Source: Nocardia huaxiensis
GTDB lineage: Bacteria > Actinomycetota > Actinomycetes > Mycobacteriales > Mycobacteriaceae
Direction: 5' to 3'
Assembly: GCF_013744875.1 (NCBI RefSeq)
Contig: NZ_CP059399.1
Location: 7,130,001 to 7,194,000, forward strand
DNA length: 64,000 nt
The notes below the pieces were generated by a model. That model worked only from the letters and a program-made list of their open reading frames with translations. It searched no databases and had not been told where the DNA came from. A program made the position numbers and the translations under genes. Of this stretch, positions 54,461 to 62,558 are shown piece after piece (position 1 is the stretch's first letter; each line of letters begins with the position of its first letter).

Positions 54461-54666
54461 ACATCAATCTTACAGGCGCGCAGTGGTTCAAGAGCACCAG
54501 AAGCACACCGTCCCAGGACTGCGTGGAGGTCGCATTCCTCGCTGGAGGCCACGTCGGCGTGCGCGACTCCAAGAATCCGACCGGCCCAGCCCTGATCTTC
54601 ACCCCCGGCGAATGGGATGCGTTCGTCACGGGAGCACGGACCGGCGAATTCGGCTGGCCCTCATAG
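54457..54666 (+). CDS. DUF397 small protein
   Basis: A 69-residue protein with the DUF397 core: WFKSTRSTPSQDCVEVAFLA then GVRDSKNPTGPALIFTPGEWDAF. The conserved W-x-KS-S-s...CVEVA...vRDSKnP pattern is complete. DUF397 partners of XRE/DUF5753 proteins (Scr2, BldB-related) modulate differentiation or act as toxin-like effectors. The GTG start is coupled to the regulator gene. Confidence 0.93.
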   Translation: MNINLTGAQWFKSTRSTPSQDCVEVAFLAGGHVGVRDSKNPTGPALIFTPGEWDAFVTGARTGEFGWPS

Positions 54667-55154
54667 GCATACGTGGCGAAGCCCCAGCACAAGGCTGCTG
54701 CGGGCTTCGGTGTGATGTCTGGCCGCGCCCCAGTGAGCACCACTGTCGCCGCGTATGCGACGGACGGCGGTTTCCAGGGTGTCGGAGTCGGTGAAGTATC
54801 GACCATTGGCGGCGATGACTGACGGCGGCCGATCAACTCGCCTGCACCGCCTGGCGTCCGGTACGGTCGAATCCGACAGGCTGTTGCAAGGCGGGGGCTT
54901 GTCTTGAACCGTCCGAGATAATAGGGAGGGTCGGGGCGATGGCGATTGAATCGGTTGGCGCAGGCCAATTCGAAGTGATTCCCGATGACGTGCAGGGCTT
55001 CGGGAGGGTCGCGTATCGGATGGCCGAGGAGTTACGTTCGGGCTGTGCAACTCTCGATGGAGAAGTGCAAGGATTGATGAGCACATGGAAAGGTGCTGCG
55101 GCCGACTCCTATGAATCGCCCCGGTGAGTCCAGGGACTTCGTCATCTGTGAAGG

Positions 55155-55484
55155 ATGGAAGTCGTGTCGTCGAGGAAGAAGTACCCGGTCGAGCTGCGTG
55201 AGCGAGCGATCCGGATGTTCGTGGAGATCCAGGATCAACACGAGTCGGAGTGGGCCGCGATGAAAGCGGTCGCCGATCTGCTCGGCGTGGGGACCCCGGA
55301 AACGGTCCGCAAGTGGGTGCGTCAGGGCCAGATCGACGGTGGAACCCGTCCCGGGGTGAGCACCGATGAGTCCGCGGAGTTGAAGCGGTTGCGGCGTGAG
55401 AACGCAGAACTCAAGCGCGCCAACGGAATTCTGAAAGCCGCGTCGGTTTTCTTCGCGGCCGAACTGGACCGGCCCCAACGCTGA
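55155..55484 (+). CDS. IS3-family transposase OrfA
   Basis: A 109-residue protein with the N-terminal HTH of IS3 OrfA (KKYPVELRERAIRMFVEIQD, LLGVGTPETVRKWVRQGQID) and a leucine-zipper-like C-terminus (AELKRLRRENAELKRANGIL). It recognises the element ends. The likely start is the ATG (MEVVSSRKK) or the GTG 9 nt downstream. Its end overlaps OrfB in the -1 frame. Confidence 0.92.
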   Translation: MEVVSSRKKYPVELRERAIRMFVEIQDQHESEWAAMKAVADLLGVGTPETVRKWVRQGQIDGGTRPGVSTDESAELKRLRRENAELKRANGILKAASVFFAAELDRPQR

Positions 55485-56428
55485 CCGTCAGGTTCATCAG
55501 CGAACATCAAGGCCGTCGCGAACACGGCGGCCTGCGATGGGGTGTCGAGTCGATCTGCGCCGCGCTCACCGAGCTCGGCGTCAAGATCGCCCCATCGACC
55601 TACTACGAACATCGCAACCGGACCCCGACCCAGCGCGAACAGCGTGACCAGGAATTGAATGTGCAGATCACGCGCGTGCACAACGAGAACTACCGGGTCT
55701 ACGGGGCCCGGAAAGTGTGGCTGCAGCTCAACCGCGAGGGCATCGGCGTCGCCCGTTGCCGGGTGGAACGGCTGATGCGTGGTCTCGGATTACGAGGTGC
55801 GGTGCGCGGCAAGGTCAAACGGACCACGATCGCGGACCCGGCCGCGCCGCGGTCGGCGGATCTGGTGCGACGCAAGTTCTCTCCTGCGGCACCGAATCGG
55901 TTGTGGGTAGCCGATTTCACCTACGTCTCGACGTGGTCGGGATGGGTATATGTCGCGTTCGTCGTGGACGCCTACGCCCGTCGGATCATCGGCTGGCGCA
56001 CCTCCACGTCGATGACGACCGGGTTGGTGCTCGACGCGATCGAGCATGCCATCTGGACTCGGAACCGCGATGGATGGGATGTGAAAGATGTTGTCCACCA
56101 CAATGATAGGGGATCTCAATATACCTCGATCGCGTTCACCGAACGCCTCGCCGAGGCCGGGATCCAACCCTCTGTAGGGGCGGTCGGCTCCTCTTATGAC
56201 AACGCACTCGCCGAGACGATCAACGGTCTCTACAAGACCGAACTGATCAAACCTCGAGGCCCGTGGCGCACGGTCGATCACGTCGAGTTGGCCACCGCCG
56301 AATGGGTCGACTGGTTCAATCACCGTCGCCTCTACCGCAATTGCGGTGACATGCCACCTGCCGAACTGGAAGCCGCCTACTACGCTCAACAACCAGCCCA
56401 GCAACTCGCTGAGCTGTCACACCAATAA
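55445..56428 (+). CDS. IS3-family transposase OrfB (DDE domain; made by -1 frameshift)
   Basis: The catalytic part reads from the -1 frame relative to OrfA, so the span starts at the putative slip site GGTTTTC within OrfA. The rve domain has DDE residues in RLWVADFTYVSTWSGWVYVA, HHNDRGSQYTS and GSSYDNALAETINGLYKTE. The N-terminal HTH_21-like region is GRREHGGLRWGVESICAALT and YRVYGARKVWLQLNREGIGV. No internal stop interrupts it. It is probably active. Confidence 0.88.
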   Translation, partial: GFLRGRTGPAPTLTVRFISEHQGRREHGGLRWGVESICAALTELGVKIAPSTYYEHRNRTPTQREQRDQELNVQITRVHNENYRVYGARKVWLQLNREGIGVARCRVERLMRGLGLRGAVRGKVKRTTIADPAAPRSADLVRRKFSPAAPNRLWVADFTYVSTWSGWVYVAFVVDAYARRIIGWRTSTSMTTGLVLDAIEHAIWTRNRDGWDVKDVVHHNDRGSQYTSIAFTERLAEAGIQPSVGAVGSSYDNALAETINGLYKTELIKPRGPWRTVDHVELATAEWVDWFNHRRLYRNCGDMPPAELEAAYYAQQPAQQLAELSHQ

Positions 56429-56604
56429 GTCTCCGGACTCACCGGGACGATTCACTACTTGGCGGGGTGGAACGAGATGCGCACTGGCGCGGTCGAGGTG
56501 TGGGACGCGTTGTTCGACCTGGCAGCCAAGCTAGGGATCACCGCTGAGAACCTCCACGACAGCGACACTGCCTTCGGTTCTGGCTTCTCTTCGCTAGTGC
56601 TGCC

Positions 56605-56907
56605 ATGACCGTTGCGGGCGAAGGATATTCGGTCGACCTGAACCATCTGGACGAGGTGACAGCGCGGTTGCAAGCGTTCAAAGCGTTCCTCACCGCCCAT
56701 CTCGACACCCTTGATGCGAAGGCTCGGGAAGTCGTGGCGTCTTGGACGGGGGAGGTCGCAACAGCATACGCGGTGGCACACAACGAATGGGTAGCTGGCG
56801 CAACGGATGTGCGGGAGGGCCTGCAGGTGCTGGAGACGGCGGCGGGAACAGCGCATGGGAACTACAGCAGTGCCTTGGCCACCAATATGAGCAGACTCGG
56901 TCTGTGA
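56605..56907 (+). CDS. WXG100-family type VII secretion substrate
   Basis: A 100-residue protein with the two-helix WXG100 layout: a first helix VDLNHLDEVTARLQAFKAFL, the central WTG in VASWTGEVATAYAVAHNEWV, and a second helix VLETAAGTAHGNYSSALATN. Its ATG overlaps the stop of the split WXG100 gene (ATGA), so the two were a translationally coupled pair, probably a heterodimer like EsxA/EsxB. With the first partner interrupted, secretion of this module may be impaired. Confidence 0.87.
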   Translation: MTVAGEGYSVDLNHLDEVTARLQAFKAFLTAHLDTLDAKAREVVASWTGEVATAYAVAHNEWVAGATDVREGLQVLETAAGTAHGNYSSALATNMSRLGL

Positions 56908-56939
56908 GCGGTTGCTGAGGTGAGTCCGGGGGGAGCGGC

Positions 56940-58247
56940 GTGTATCTAGACTTCGGTGCGTATTACGCTGCCGGAAAAGCTTGTTCCGATTTGGCCGACG
57001 CGTTGCAGGTCGCCTTCCTCGCTGAGACGTACGCCATGGGCTCCTGTGGCGGCATGGCAGGAGTCGATGAAGAAGGCGTCGAGTGGGGAAAGGACTACGA
57101 TCAACGGGTCACCGAGCTTTTGACTCTGGCCGCGGACCTGGGCGAGGGCTTGCAACGGTTCGGCAAGGTGATTATTGAGAACGGGTACACCCATTACCTG
57201 GCCGACTACAACAGTGTCCTCAACCCGACCGCACCGCCCACCGCCATGCCGGCCACTCCGACGCCGGAAATCAAGTACTACGGTTCTCCGCCTTCGGCGG
57301 GAGGTCCCAGCGGTGGACTGCGCGACGATTTTGCGTCACTTATCAAATTTGCCGACGAGGTTGGCATCCCGGTTCCCGACGGCGACACCGACAAGCTGCA
57401 GACCGCCGCCGATGCGTGGAAGCGACTGCAGACCAACTACACCGCGAACCTGGCTTCGGTACTGACCAACGCCGCTACGGTGATGGATGGTTGCGACCCC
57501 GCCGACGCCATCGCTATCGCCGCAAAACTGCGTACGTTGCAGACCGCGGTTGACGACATCCTTGGTGAATGCGGAGAGCTTTCGCAGCTTTGTAGCGACT
57601 ACAAGGCTGATCTGCACAGGCTGCGCAAGGAGACGATCGAGACGGCGCTCAACGAACTCGGCGCGATCATCGCGACGGAGTGGGCTGTCGGCGTACTAAC
57701 ATCTTGGGTCACCTTCGGCGTCAGCGCCCTGGCCGCCGGAGTGGCGACAGCCACGACGGTCTCTGCCTATGGCGCGCGCATCGCCAGATTCATCCGCGAA
57801 TGGCGCGAATTCCGGCAGCTTCAGAAGGCGAACCGAGTCCGCAAAGACCTCACAGATACCAAGGCGGCCGTCAAGGAGGCCAAACAACTGGGCGACGATG
57901 CTCCTGGAGGAGTACCGAAATCCACTGGAAATCCTCATCTTGACCAGGTACTGAAGGATGCCGAGCAGATCGGGAAAGACGTTAAGGGTCTTCCCAAGGG
58001 ATCAGGCAAGCCGGATATCCTCGCTGGTAAGCTGACTGATCTCAAGCTGCCTCACGATGACGCTGTGCAGGCTGCCATACGAGCATCCGAATCAGCTTTC
58101 GGCGAGGTTGGCGGTACTGCGAATGCAGTTGGGGGCGGCACGGTGATCCTGCCGAAGATTGCCACGCAGAATATCGTTCTTATTGTCAAGGAGAACGGTT
58201 CAGTAATCGCAGCACGCGGCAATGTCGTTGACTTCATCGCGAAGTGA
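56940..58247 (+). CDS. Type VII secreted polymorphic-toxin-like protein
   Basis: A 435-residue protein. Residues 1-95 form a WXG-like helical domain (YYAAGKACSDLADALQVAFL then MAGVDEEGVEWGKDYDQRV) typical of actinobacterial ESX-exported toxins. A proline-rich spacer covers 95-125. Helical segments follow (125-240), then a strongly hydrophobic segment (about 240-285) that could enter membranes. The final 110 residues (from about 325) form a separate domain ending GGGTVILPKIATQNIVLIVK with the tail NGSVIAARGNVVDFIAK. I do not recognise that domain. The GTG follows GGGGGAG. The next gene is a candidate immunity protein. Confidence 0.75.
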   Translation: MYLDFGAYYAAGKACSDLADALQVAFLAETYAMGSCGGMAGVDEEGVEWGKDYDQRVTELLTLAADLGEGLQRFGKVIIENGYTHYLADYNSVLNPTAPPTAMPATPTPEIKYYGSPPSAGGPSGGLRDDFASLIKFADEVGIPVPDGDTDKLQTAADAWKRLQTNYTANLASVLTNAATVMDGCDPADAIAIAAKLRTLQTAVDDILGECGELSQLCSDYKADLHRLRKETIETALNELGAIIATEWAVGVLTSWVTFGVSALAAGVATATTVSAYGARIARFIREWREFRQLQKANRVRKDLTDTKAAVKEAKQLGDDAPGGVPKSTGNPHLDQVLKDAEQIGKDVKGLPKGSGKPDILAGKLTDLKLPHDDAVQAAIRASESAFGEVGGTANAVGGGTVILPKIATQNIVLIVKENGSVIAARGNVVDFIAK

Positions 58248-58262
58248 TATGGAAGTGGTTTG

Positions 58263-58805
58263 ATGAGCTTTGGAGAAAATTTTGCCATGGAGTTCGAAAT
58301 CTATCTCCTCATGACCATGACATGTGATGACGCGTTGAAGGAGGCCAAACTGTCAGGCATAGACGTGTCTGTAGACCGCGCTACAGCGATCTCCGCAGCA
58401 GTTAGCACGCAAACCGGCATCGGACCAAGCCAATTTGAGAACATGCGGAATATAATGCGCTCCGGATCTTTCACAGAAGATGAACGCACACTGTCTTATC
58501 GACTGAATTTTTGGCCTGGATTCAGTTTCTTGATTGCAGCAGCCGAGGGGGGCTTAATCGCGGACGCGAAATTCGTCCGCACACCCGGTGGGCATCGTCC
58601 TCACATCACCTCACCGGAGGAACTCGCACCCTGGAGTGTCACAATCAATGAATTAGCCGAAATGTTTGGCCCGCTTCGCGATGGTGACCATTGGCCTCCG
58701 TACGAGGAGTACCTGTTCGAAGACCATCACGGGACACTCTATGGCGCAGGTTTCAGTTGGGGCCTTATGCAGGATATTGAGAAAATTGGTCACACCTCCC
58801 CGTAG
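58263..58805 (+). CDS. Candidate immunity protein of the polymorphic-toxin module
   Basis: A 180-residue soluble protein, starting MSFGENFAMEFEIYLLMTMT, of unknown family. It is visibly AT-richer than its neighbours, as expected for a recently acquired cargo gene. It starts 15 nt after the toxin-like stop and is co-oriented. Immunity genes normally lie directly behind their toxin and share no sequence with it, so this is the natural candidate. The acidic composition (DGDHWPPYEEYLFEDHHG) fits an inhibitor of a basic domain. No experiment supports it. Confidence 0.55.
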   Translation: MSFGENFAMEFEIYLLMTMTCDDALKEAKLSGIDVSVDRATAISAAVSTQTGIGPSQFENMRNIMRSGSFTEDERTLSYRLNFWPGFSFLIAAAEGGLIADAKFVRTPGGHRPHITSPEELAPWSVTINELAEMFGPLRDGDHWPPYEEYLFEDHHGTLYGAGFSWGLMQDIEKIGHTSP

Positions 58806-58872
58806 CCGCGTACTTCTGGCCAGAGAACGGCCTAGAAACCTGACGATGTCACGTTGTATCCAGGCCACCGGC

Positions 58873-59730
58873 TCAGAGGCGCGGACGCTTCTGGCAGCGC
58901 GGGCAGGAGAAGGAGGAGCGGTTCATGAACTTCTCGCGGACCATGGGGGCGCCGCAGCGACGGCACGGTTCGTGTTCGCGGCCATAGGCATTCAGGGAAC
59001 GCTCGAAGTAGCCGGACTGGCCGTTGACGTTCACGTAGAGGGCGTCGAAGGAGGTGCCGCCGGCTTGCAGGGCCTCGGTCATGACGGCGCGGACGTCACT
59101 GATCAGGCCGCGCACCACCGGGCGGGTGAGCTTCGCGGCCATGCGCTCGCCGTGAATTCCGGCCCGCCACAAGGCTTCATCGGCGTAGATGTTGCCGACG
59201 CCGGAAATCACGGTCTGGTCCAACAGGACTCGTTTGATCTCGGAGTTCTTGGCGCGGATGGCGGCCACGAAGCGTTCGTCATCGGCCAAGGGGTCCAGGG
59301 GATCTCGTGCGATGTGGGCGACGGGTTCGGGAACGAAGGTCCCGTCCACTTCGAGCAGGTCCGATACCTGCCAGCCGCCGAAGGTGCGCTGATCCACGAA
59401 TCGCAGTTCGGCCCCGGAGTCGAGGGTGGCGATGATGTGCGCGTGCTTCTCCAGGGGCGCGGCGGCGGGCTGCACCAGCATCTGCCCGCTCATGCCCAGG
59501 TGCACGACGAGGGAGGTATCCGGCTCATCGAAGGTGAGCCACAAGAACTTTCCGCGCCGTTGCGCGGCATCGACCCGCAGTCCCGCGAGCCGGGCGGCGA
59601 GATCATCCGCTCCCAGCAGATGTCGCCGCACCGACCGCGGATGCTTCACGGTCACCGATTCGACGACCCGGCCCACCACATGTTCGGTGAGCCCACGCCG
59701 CACGACCTCGACCTCGGGCAGTTCGGGCAT
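58873..59730 (-). CDS. fpg: Formamidopyrimidine-DNA glycosylase
   Basis: A 285-residue bifunctional glycosylase/AP lyase that removes 8-oxoguanine and FapyG. The catalytic N-terminus is [14 protein letters not shown] (Pro2, Glu3). The lysine/substrate loop is near [11 protein letters not shown]2TH is in [15 protein letters not shown], and the C-terminal zinc finger is [20 protein letters not shown] then CPRC. Its 3' end is duplicated as a remnant 6.2 kb away. It is in the same operon direction as rnc, with the ATG 5 nt past the rnc stop. In M. tuberculosis fpg is followed by osmC and smc; here accessory genes follow. Confidence 0.96.
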   Translation of the reverse strand: MPELPEVEVVRRGLTEHVVGRVVESVTVKHPRSVRRHLLGADDLAARLAGLRVDAAQRRGKFLWLTFDEPDTSLVVHLGMSGQMLVQPAAAPLEKHAHIIATLDSGAELRFVDQRTFGGWQVSDLLEVDGTFVPEPVAHIARDPLDPLADDERFVAAIRAKNSEIKRVLLDQTVISGVGNIYADEALWRAGIHGERMAAKLTRPVVRGLISDVRAVMTEALQAGGTSFDALYVNVNGQSGYFERSLNAYGREHEPCRRCGAPMVREKFMNRSSFSCPRCQKRPRL

Positions 59731-59735
59731 CGGCC

Positions 59736-60494
59736 CTACTTCGCCGAATCAGCTTCGGCGGCTTCGGCGTTCAGCGCCTGATAGGCGGCGCCGGCGGCCT
59801 TCTGCTCCGCTTCCTTCTTGGAGCGGCCCACCCCCTGGCCGTAACCCTTCCCGCCGATCACCGCGGTGGCGGTGAACTCCTTGTCGTGATCGGGTCCGGT
59901 GGAGGTGATCTCGTAACTGGGCACGCCGATGCCGCGGAGCGCGGTCAGCTCCTGCAGGCTGGTCTTCCAATCGAGCCCGGCGCCCATGCGGGGGCCACGC
60001 TCGAGCAGATCGGCGAACAGACGCAGGACGACGCTGCGTGCGACATCGATGCCGTGCTGCAGGTGCACCGCACCCAGCAGCGACTCCATGCCATCGGCGA
60101 GAATGCTCGGCTTGTCACGGCCGCCGGTGAGCTCTTCGCCCTTGCCGAGCAGCAGATGACGGCCGAGACCGCCCTCACCCAGCATCCGCGCCACCTCGGC
60201 GAGAGCGTGCATATTGACCACGCTCGCACGCAATTTCGCCAGTTCACCCTCGGACTTGTCCGGGTGTTCCAGGTAGAGGCGTTCGGTGATGCTCAGGCCG
60301 AGGACGGAGTCGCCCAGGAATTCCAGACGCTCATTGGTCGGCAGCCCACCGTTCTCGTAGGCGTACGACCGGTGTGTCAGCGCCAGGCGCAACAAATCCG
60401 GTCGTACGTCGACACCGAGTGCTTCGAGCAGAGGCGTGTGGTCGGCTGCGTCACCCACGGCGGGGGTGTCCGCCGCGTCCTTGCTGGCGGTCAC
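59736..60494 (-). CDS. rnc: Ribonuclease III
   Basis: A 252-residue endonuclease for double-stranded RNA. The catalytic signature is [20 protein letters not shown] (about residues 58-77), with [16 protein letters not shown] as the second acidic cluster. A double-stranded RNA-binding domain is at the C-terminus ([40 protein letters not shown]). The GTG start ([13 protein letters not shown]) gives an N-terminal extension typical of actinobacteria; a longer in-frame version would overlap rpmF. Confidence 0.94.
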   Translation of the reverse strand: MTASKDAADTPAVGDAADHTPLLEALGVDVRPDLLRLALTHRSYAYENGGLPTNERLEFLGDSVLGLSITERLYLEHPDKSEGELAKLRASVVNMHALAEVARMLGEGGLGRHLLLGKGEELTGGRDKPSILADGMESLLGAVHLQHGIDVARSVVLRLFADLLERGPRMGAGLDWKTSLQELTALRGIGVPSYEITSTGPDHDKEFTATAVIGGKGYGQGVGRSKKEAEQKAAGAAYQALNAEAAEADSAK

Positions 60495-60513
60495 GGTCGG
60501 CTGGTTCTGCGGA

Positions 60514-60696
60514 TCAGACCGCAGCGGTGACCTGACGGCCCTTGTACGTGCCACACGAGGGGCACGCGATGTGCGGCAGGGTCTGCTGGCCGCAGGCACG
60601 GTTCGGGCAGGTGATCAGGGTCGGCGCGGTGGCCTTCCACTGGCTACGCCGTGCGTGGGTGTTGGCACGAGACATCCGGCGCTTCGGAACGGCCAC
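60514..60696 (-). CDS. rpmF: 50S ribosomal protein L32
   Basis: A 60-residue L32 starting [20 protein letters not shown]. The four-cysteine zinc site is CPNRACGQ then [12 protein letters not shown], so this is the zinc-containing form. The start is the conserved MAVPK. It lies 2 nt after the DUF177 stop in the same direction, and rnc follows about 20 nt on; a classic actinobacterial order. Confidence 0.97.
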   Translation of the reverse strand: MAVPKRRMSRANTHARRSQWKATAPTLITCPNRACGQQTLPHIACPSCGTYKGRQVTAAV

Positions 60697-60698
60697 GA

Positions 60699-61346
60699 CT
60701 ACTTCTCCTCTGAATCTGATTCGGCTGACTGGTCGGTGCCGGAGGCACCGTTGGGCACGGCGCTGTGTTCACCGTTTTGCACAGCAAAGCCCGCGAGCTT
60801 GGCCCAGCGGGGGTCAAGTATCTCATGGGTGTGGTCGGAACCAGCAATCGCCATGCGTACGCCACATTCCGGGCACAGTCCCGCGCAGTCCGGTTCGCAC
60901 AGCGGCTGCAACGGCAGTTCCAACCCGACGGCGTCGATGATCACCGGTTCCAGGTCGATCATGTCGTCGACCAGACGGTGGATCTCGTCTTCCTCGGTGG
61001 TCTGCTCGGTTGCGCTGTCCGGGTAGGCGAACAGCTCGGTGATCTGCAGATCGATCTCATCGGAGAACGATTCCAGACAGCGCGAGCATTCGCCCTCGAT
61101 CGGCGCGGACACCGTGCCGGTGACGAGCACGCCCTCGGACACCGACTGCAGCACGAGATCCATCTCGACCTGCGCACCGGCAGGGATTCCGACCATTTCC
61201 AGGCCGAGCTTCCCATCGGTGGTGTGGGTGCGATGCAGTTCGCGCATCGATCCGGGGGCGCGTCCGAGACTGCGCGTGTCCAGCACGAAGCCCGCGTCCG
61301 TCTGCTTCAAGCGACGACGCGAACCATGACCGGAATCGGCGGGCAT
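60699..61346 (-). CDS. DUF177 (YceD) family protein
   Basis: A 215-residue protein of the YceD/DUF177 family, which occurs next to rpmF and has been linked to 23S rRNA accumulation. It has [20 protein letters not shown] and [20 protein letters not shown], whose paired cysteines probably bind zinc. An acidic C-terminal tail (SAESDSEEK) is present. An adjacent in-frame GTG is an alternative start. It is the Rv2926c equivalent and heads the rpmF-rnc-fpg run. Confidence 0.92.
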   Translation of the reverse strand: MPADSGHGSRRRLKQTDAGFVLDTRSLGRAPGSMRELHRTHTTDGKLGLEMVGIPAGAQVEMDLVLQSVSEGVLVTGTVSAPIEGECSRCLESFSDEIDLQITELFAYPDSATEQTTEEDEIHRLVDDMIDLEPVIIDAVGLELPLQPLCEPDCAGLCPECGVRMAIAGSDHTHEILDPRWAKLAGFAVQNGEHSAVPNGASGTDQSAESDSEEK

Positions 61347-61434
61347 CACGAACTCTCATTCACGCGTGGTGTGGAATGGGCAACCACTCAACGATACGTG
61401 AACGCACGCTTACGGCCCAAACCGGCTCATTCCC

Positions 61435-61510
61435 CGTCATCCCGGCGCGCTTTTGGCCGGGATCCACACATCCGGCAGTGGATCCCGGCCAAAAACACGC
61501 CGGGATGACG
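61435..61510. repeat. Long inverted-repeat element between sepIVA and DUF177 genes
   Basis: Two 33-bp arms (CGTCATCCCGGCGCGCTTTT then GGCCGGGATCCAC, and its complement) match at 31 of 33 positions around a 10-nt spacer. The CGTCATCCCGGC type is a widely seen dispersed repeat in high-GC genomes. It likely acts as terminator or insulator for the sepIVA transcript. It may be a miniature mobile element. Confidence 0.75.
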
Positions 61511-61518
61511 AAGGGCGT

Positions 61519-62265
61519 TCAGCGACGGAACTCCGCGGCGTAGTCGGGGACGCCCGCGCCGGAGCGCAGCTGGGTGCGGCCGCGGCCGACCACGCGCAGG
61601 GCGGCGTGCAGGGAGTCCTCGAAGTCGGCGAGCTTGCCGTCGACGTACTGATCGCACTCCTCGCGCAGGCGATCGGATTCGGCGGTGGCGGCGTCGATGA
61701 GGCGGGCCGATTCGGCGTGCGCGGCGCGCACCACCTCGGTGGCGGAGACCAGGCGTTCCTGTTCGGCCTTGCCGTCGGCCACCGAACGGTCGTAGGACGC
61801 CTGGCCCGAGGCCACCATGCGATCGGCCTCGCTGCGGGCACGACCGGTGACCTCCTCGTATTCCCGCTTGCCCTCTTCCACCGTGCGCTCGGCATCGGCT
61901 TCGGCGGTGCTGACGAGATGCTCGGCGTGCGCGCGGGCCTCGGCGACCATGCGGTCGGCGTGCGCCTTCGCGTCGGCGAGAATGCGGTCGGCTTCGTCGC
62001 GCGCCGACGTAACAGTGTGGTGCGCCTGCTCATTGGCGCTGGTGACCGTGGTGTCCGCGGCATTGCGGGCATCGGTGACGATCTTGTCGCGGTGATCGAG
62101 CACGTCCTGGGCGTCGTCGAGTTCACCGGGCAGCGCCTCGCGCACGTCGTCGAGCAGCTCGAGCACCTCGCCGCGGGGCACGATGCAGTTGCGAGTCGGC
62201 GGGATGCCCCGCGCCTCTTCGATGATGGCGACGAGTTCGTCGAGGGCTTCGAATACCCGGTACAT
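61519..62265 (-). CDS. sepIVA: SepIVA-type septation protein (DivIVA-domain coiled coil)
   Basis: A 248-residue protein whose N-terminus MYRVFEALDELVAIIEEARG then IPPTRNCIVPRGEVLELLDD matches mycobacterial Rv2927c/SepIVA (MSMEG_2416, recalled), an essential septum-associated DivIVA relative. The central 130 residues are a long coiled coil with Ala/Glu/Arg repeats (VTSARDEADRILADAKAHAD). It anchors the conserved block ahead of DUF177-rpmF-rnc-fpg. The ATG follows AGGAAGTGGGG. Confidence 0.9.
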   Translation of the reverse strand: MYRVFEALDELVAIIEEARGIPPTRNCIVPRGEVLELLDDVREALPGELDDAQDVLDHRDKIVTDARNAADTTVTSANEQAHHTVTSARDEADRILADAKAHADRMVAEARAHAEHLVSTAEADAERTVEEGKREYEEVTGRARSEADRMVASGQASYDRSVADGKAEQERLVSATEVVRAAHAESARLIDAATAESDRLREECDQYVDGKLADFEDSLHAALRVVGRGRTQLRSGAGVPDYAAEFRR

Positions 62266-62465
62266 ACTGCTACCCCACTTCCTGCCAGGCTCGCGGCGAG
62301 CCGCTCTCCGCTTGTTCGTCAGTCTGCCCCGAAGGGCGCTGTCAAGCCCGTTCGCGCCCGGCGTGTCGCACCCCTGTTTCACACACCACAAAAACAAGTG
62401 GAGGAAACGCCTCCAGTTGGTGTTACATTCTTTGAACAAGTGTGAGGGCAACGACGCCGGAGATG

Positions 62466-62499
62466 TTGACAAGTTTTGTTTGTTCAGTCGATACTGAAC
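62466..62499 (+). promoter_or_regulatory. Promoter of the GtrA-like gene with overlapping operator
   Basis: A perfect consensus -35 TTGACA, then 18 nt later GATACT as a -10. The -10 is embedded in the perfect palindrome GTTCAGT-CGAT-ACTGAAC. This arrangement suits repression by a dimeric regulator, with TetR as the usual class. None is encoded in the window next to it. It begins 94 bp upstream of the ATG. Confidence 0.65.
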
Positions 62500-62558
62500 A
62501 CGCAGTACGAGATGAGCACTCCGCCGGGCCGAGCCCGACGTGTTCGATGGGAAAGACA

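Larger units (their letters stand above)
55112..56454 (+). mobile_element. IS3-family insertion sequence (1,343 bp, intact)
   Basis: Terminal inverted repeats of 28 bp, starting TGAATCGCCCCGGTGAGTCC on the left and TGAATCGTCCCGGTGAGTCC on the inverted right end (25 of 28 match). It is flanked by a 3-bp CTA target duplication, as is normal for IS3. It carries two ORFs in an orfA / orfB -1 arrangement with a full DDE set. The match of the ends and perfect TSD suggest recent insertion. Confidence 0.95.
54939..56608 (+). pseudogene. WXG100 (ESX) protein gene split by an IS3 element
   Basis: Left part 54939-55111 encodes MAIESVGAGQFEVIPDDVQG up to DSY. Right part 56455-56608 begins with the duplicated CTA and encodes LAGWNEMRTGAVEVW through SSLVLP. 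Removing the element and one CTA copy joins the halves in frame as a 107-residue protein with the WXG motif W50-K-G52 (LMSTWKGAAADSYLAGWNEM). WXG100 proteins are secreted helical-hairpin substrates of type VII secretion. The ATG has GGGAGGG upstream. The original stop overlaps the next WXG100 ATG (ATGA). Confidence 0.9.

Noticed and set aside
54667..54938. A minus-strand frame containing YFTDSDTLETAVRRIRGDSG before the WXG100 gene
   Set aside because: It lacks a believable start or family and runs across the WXG100 promoter region; possibly decayed sequence, not a callable gene.
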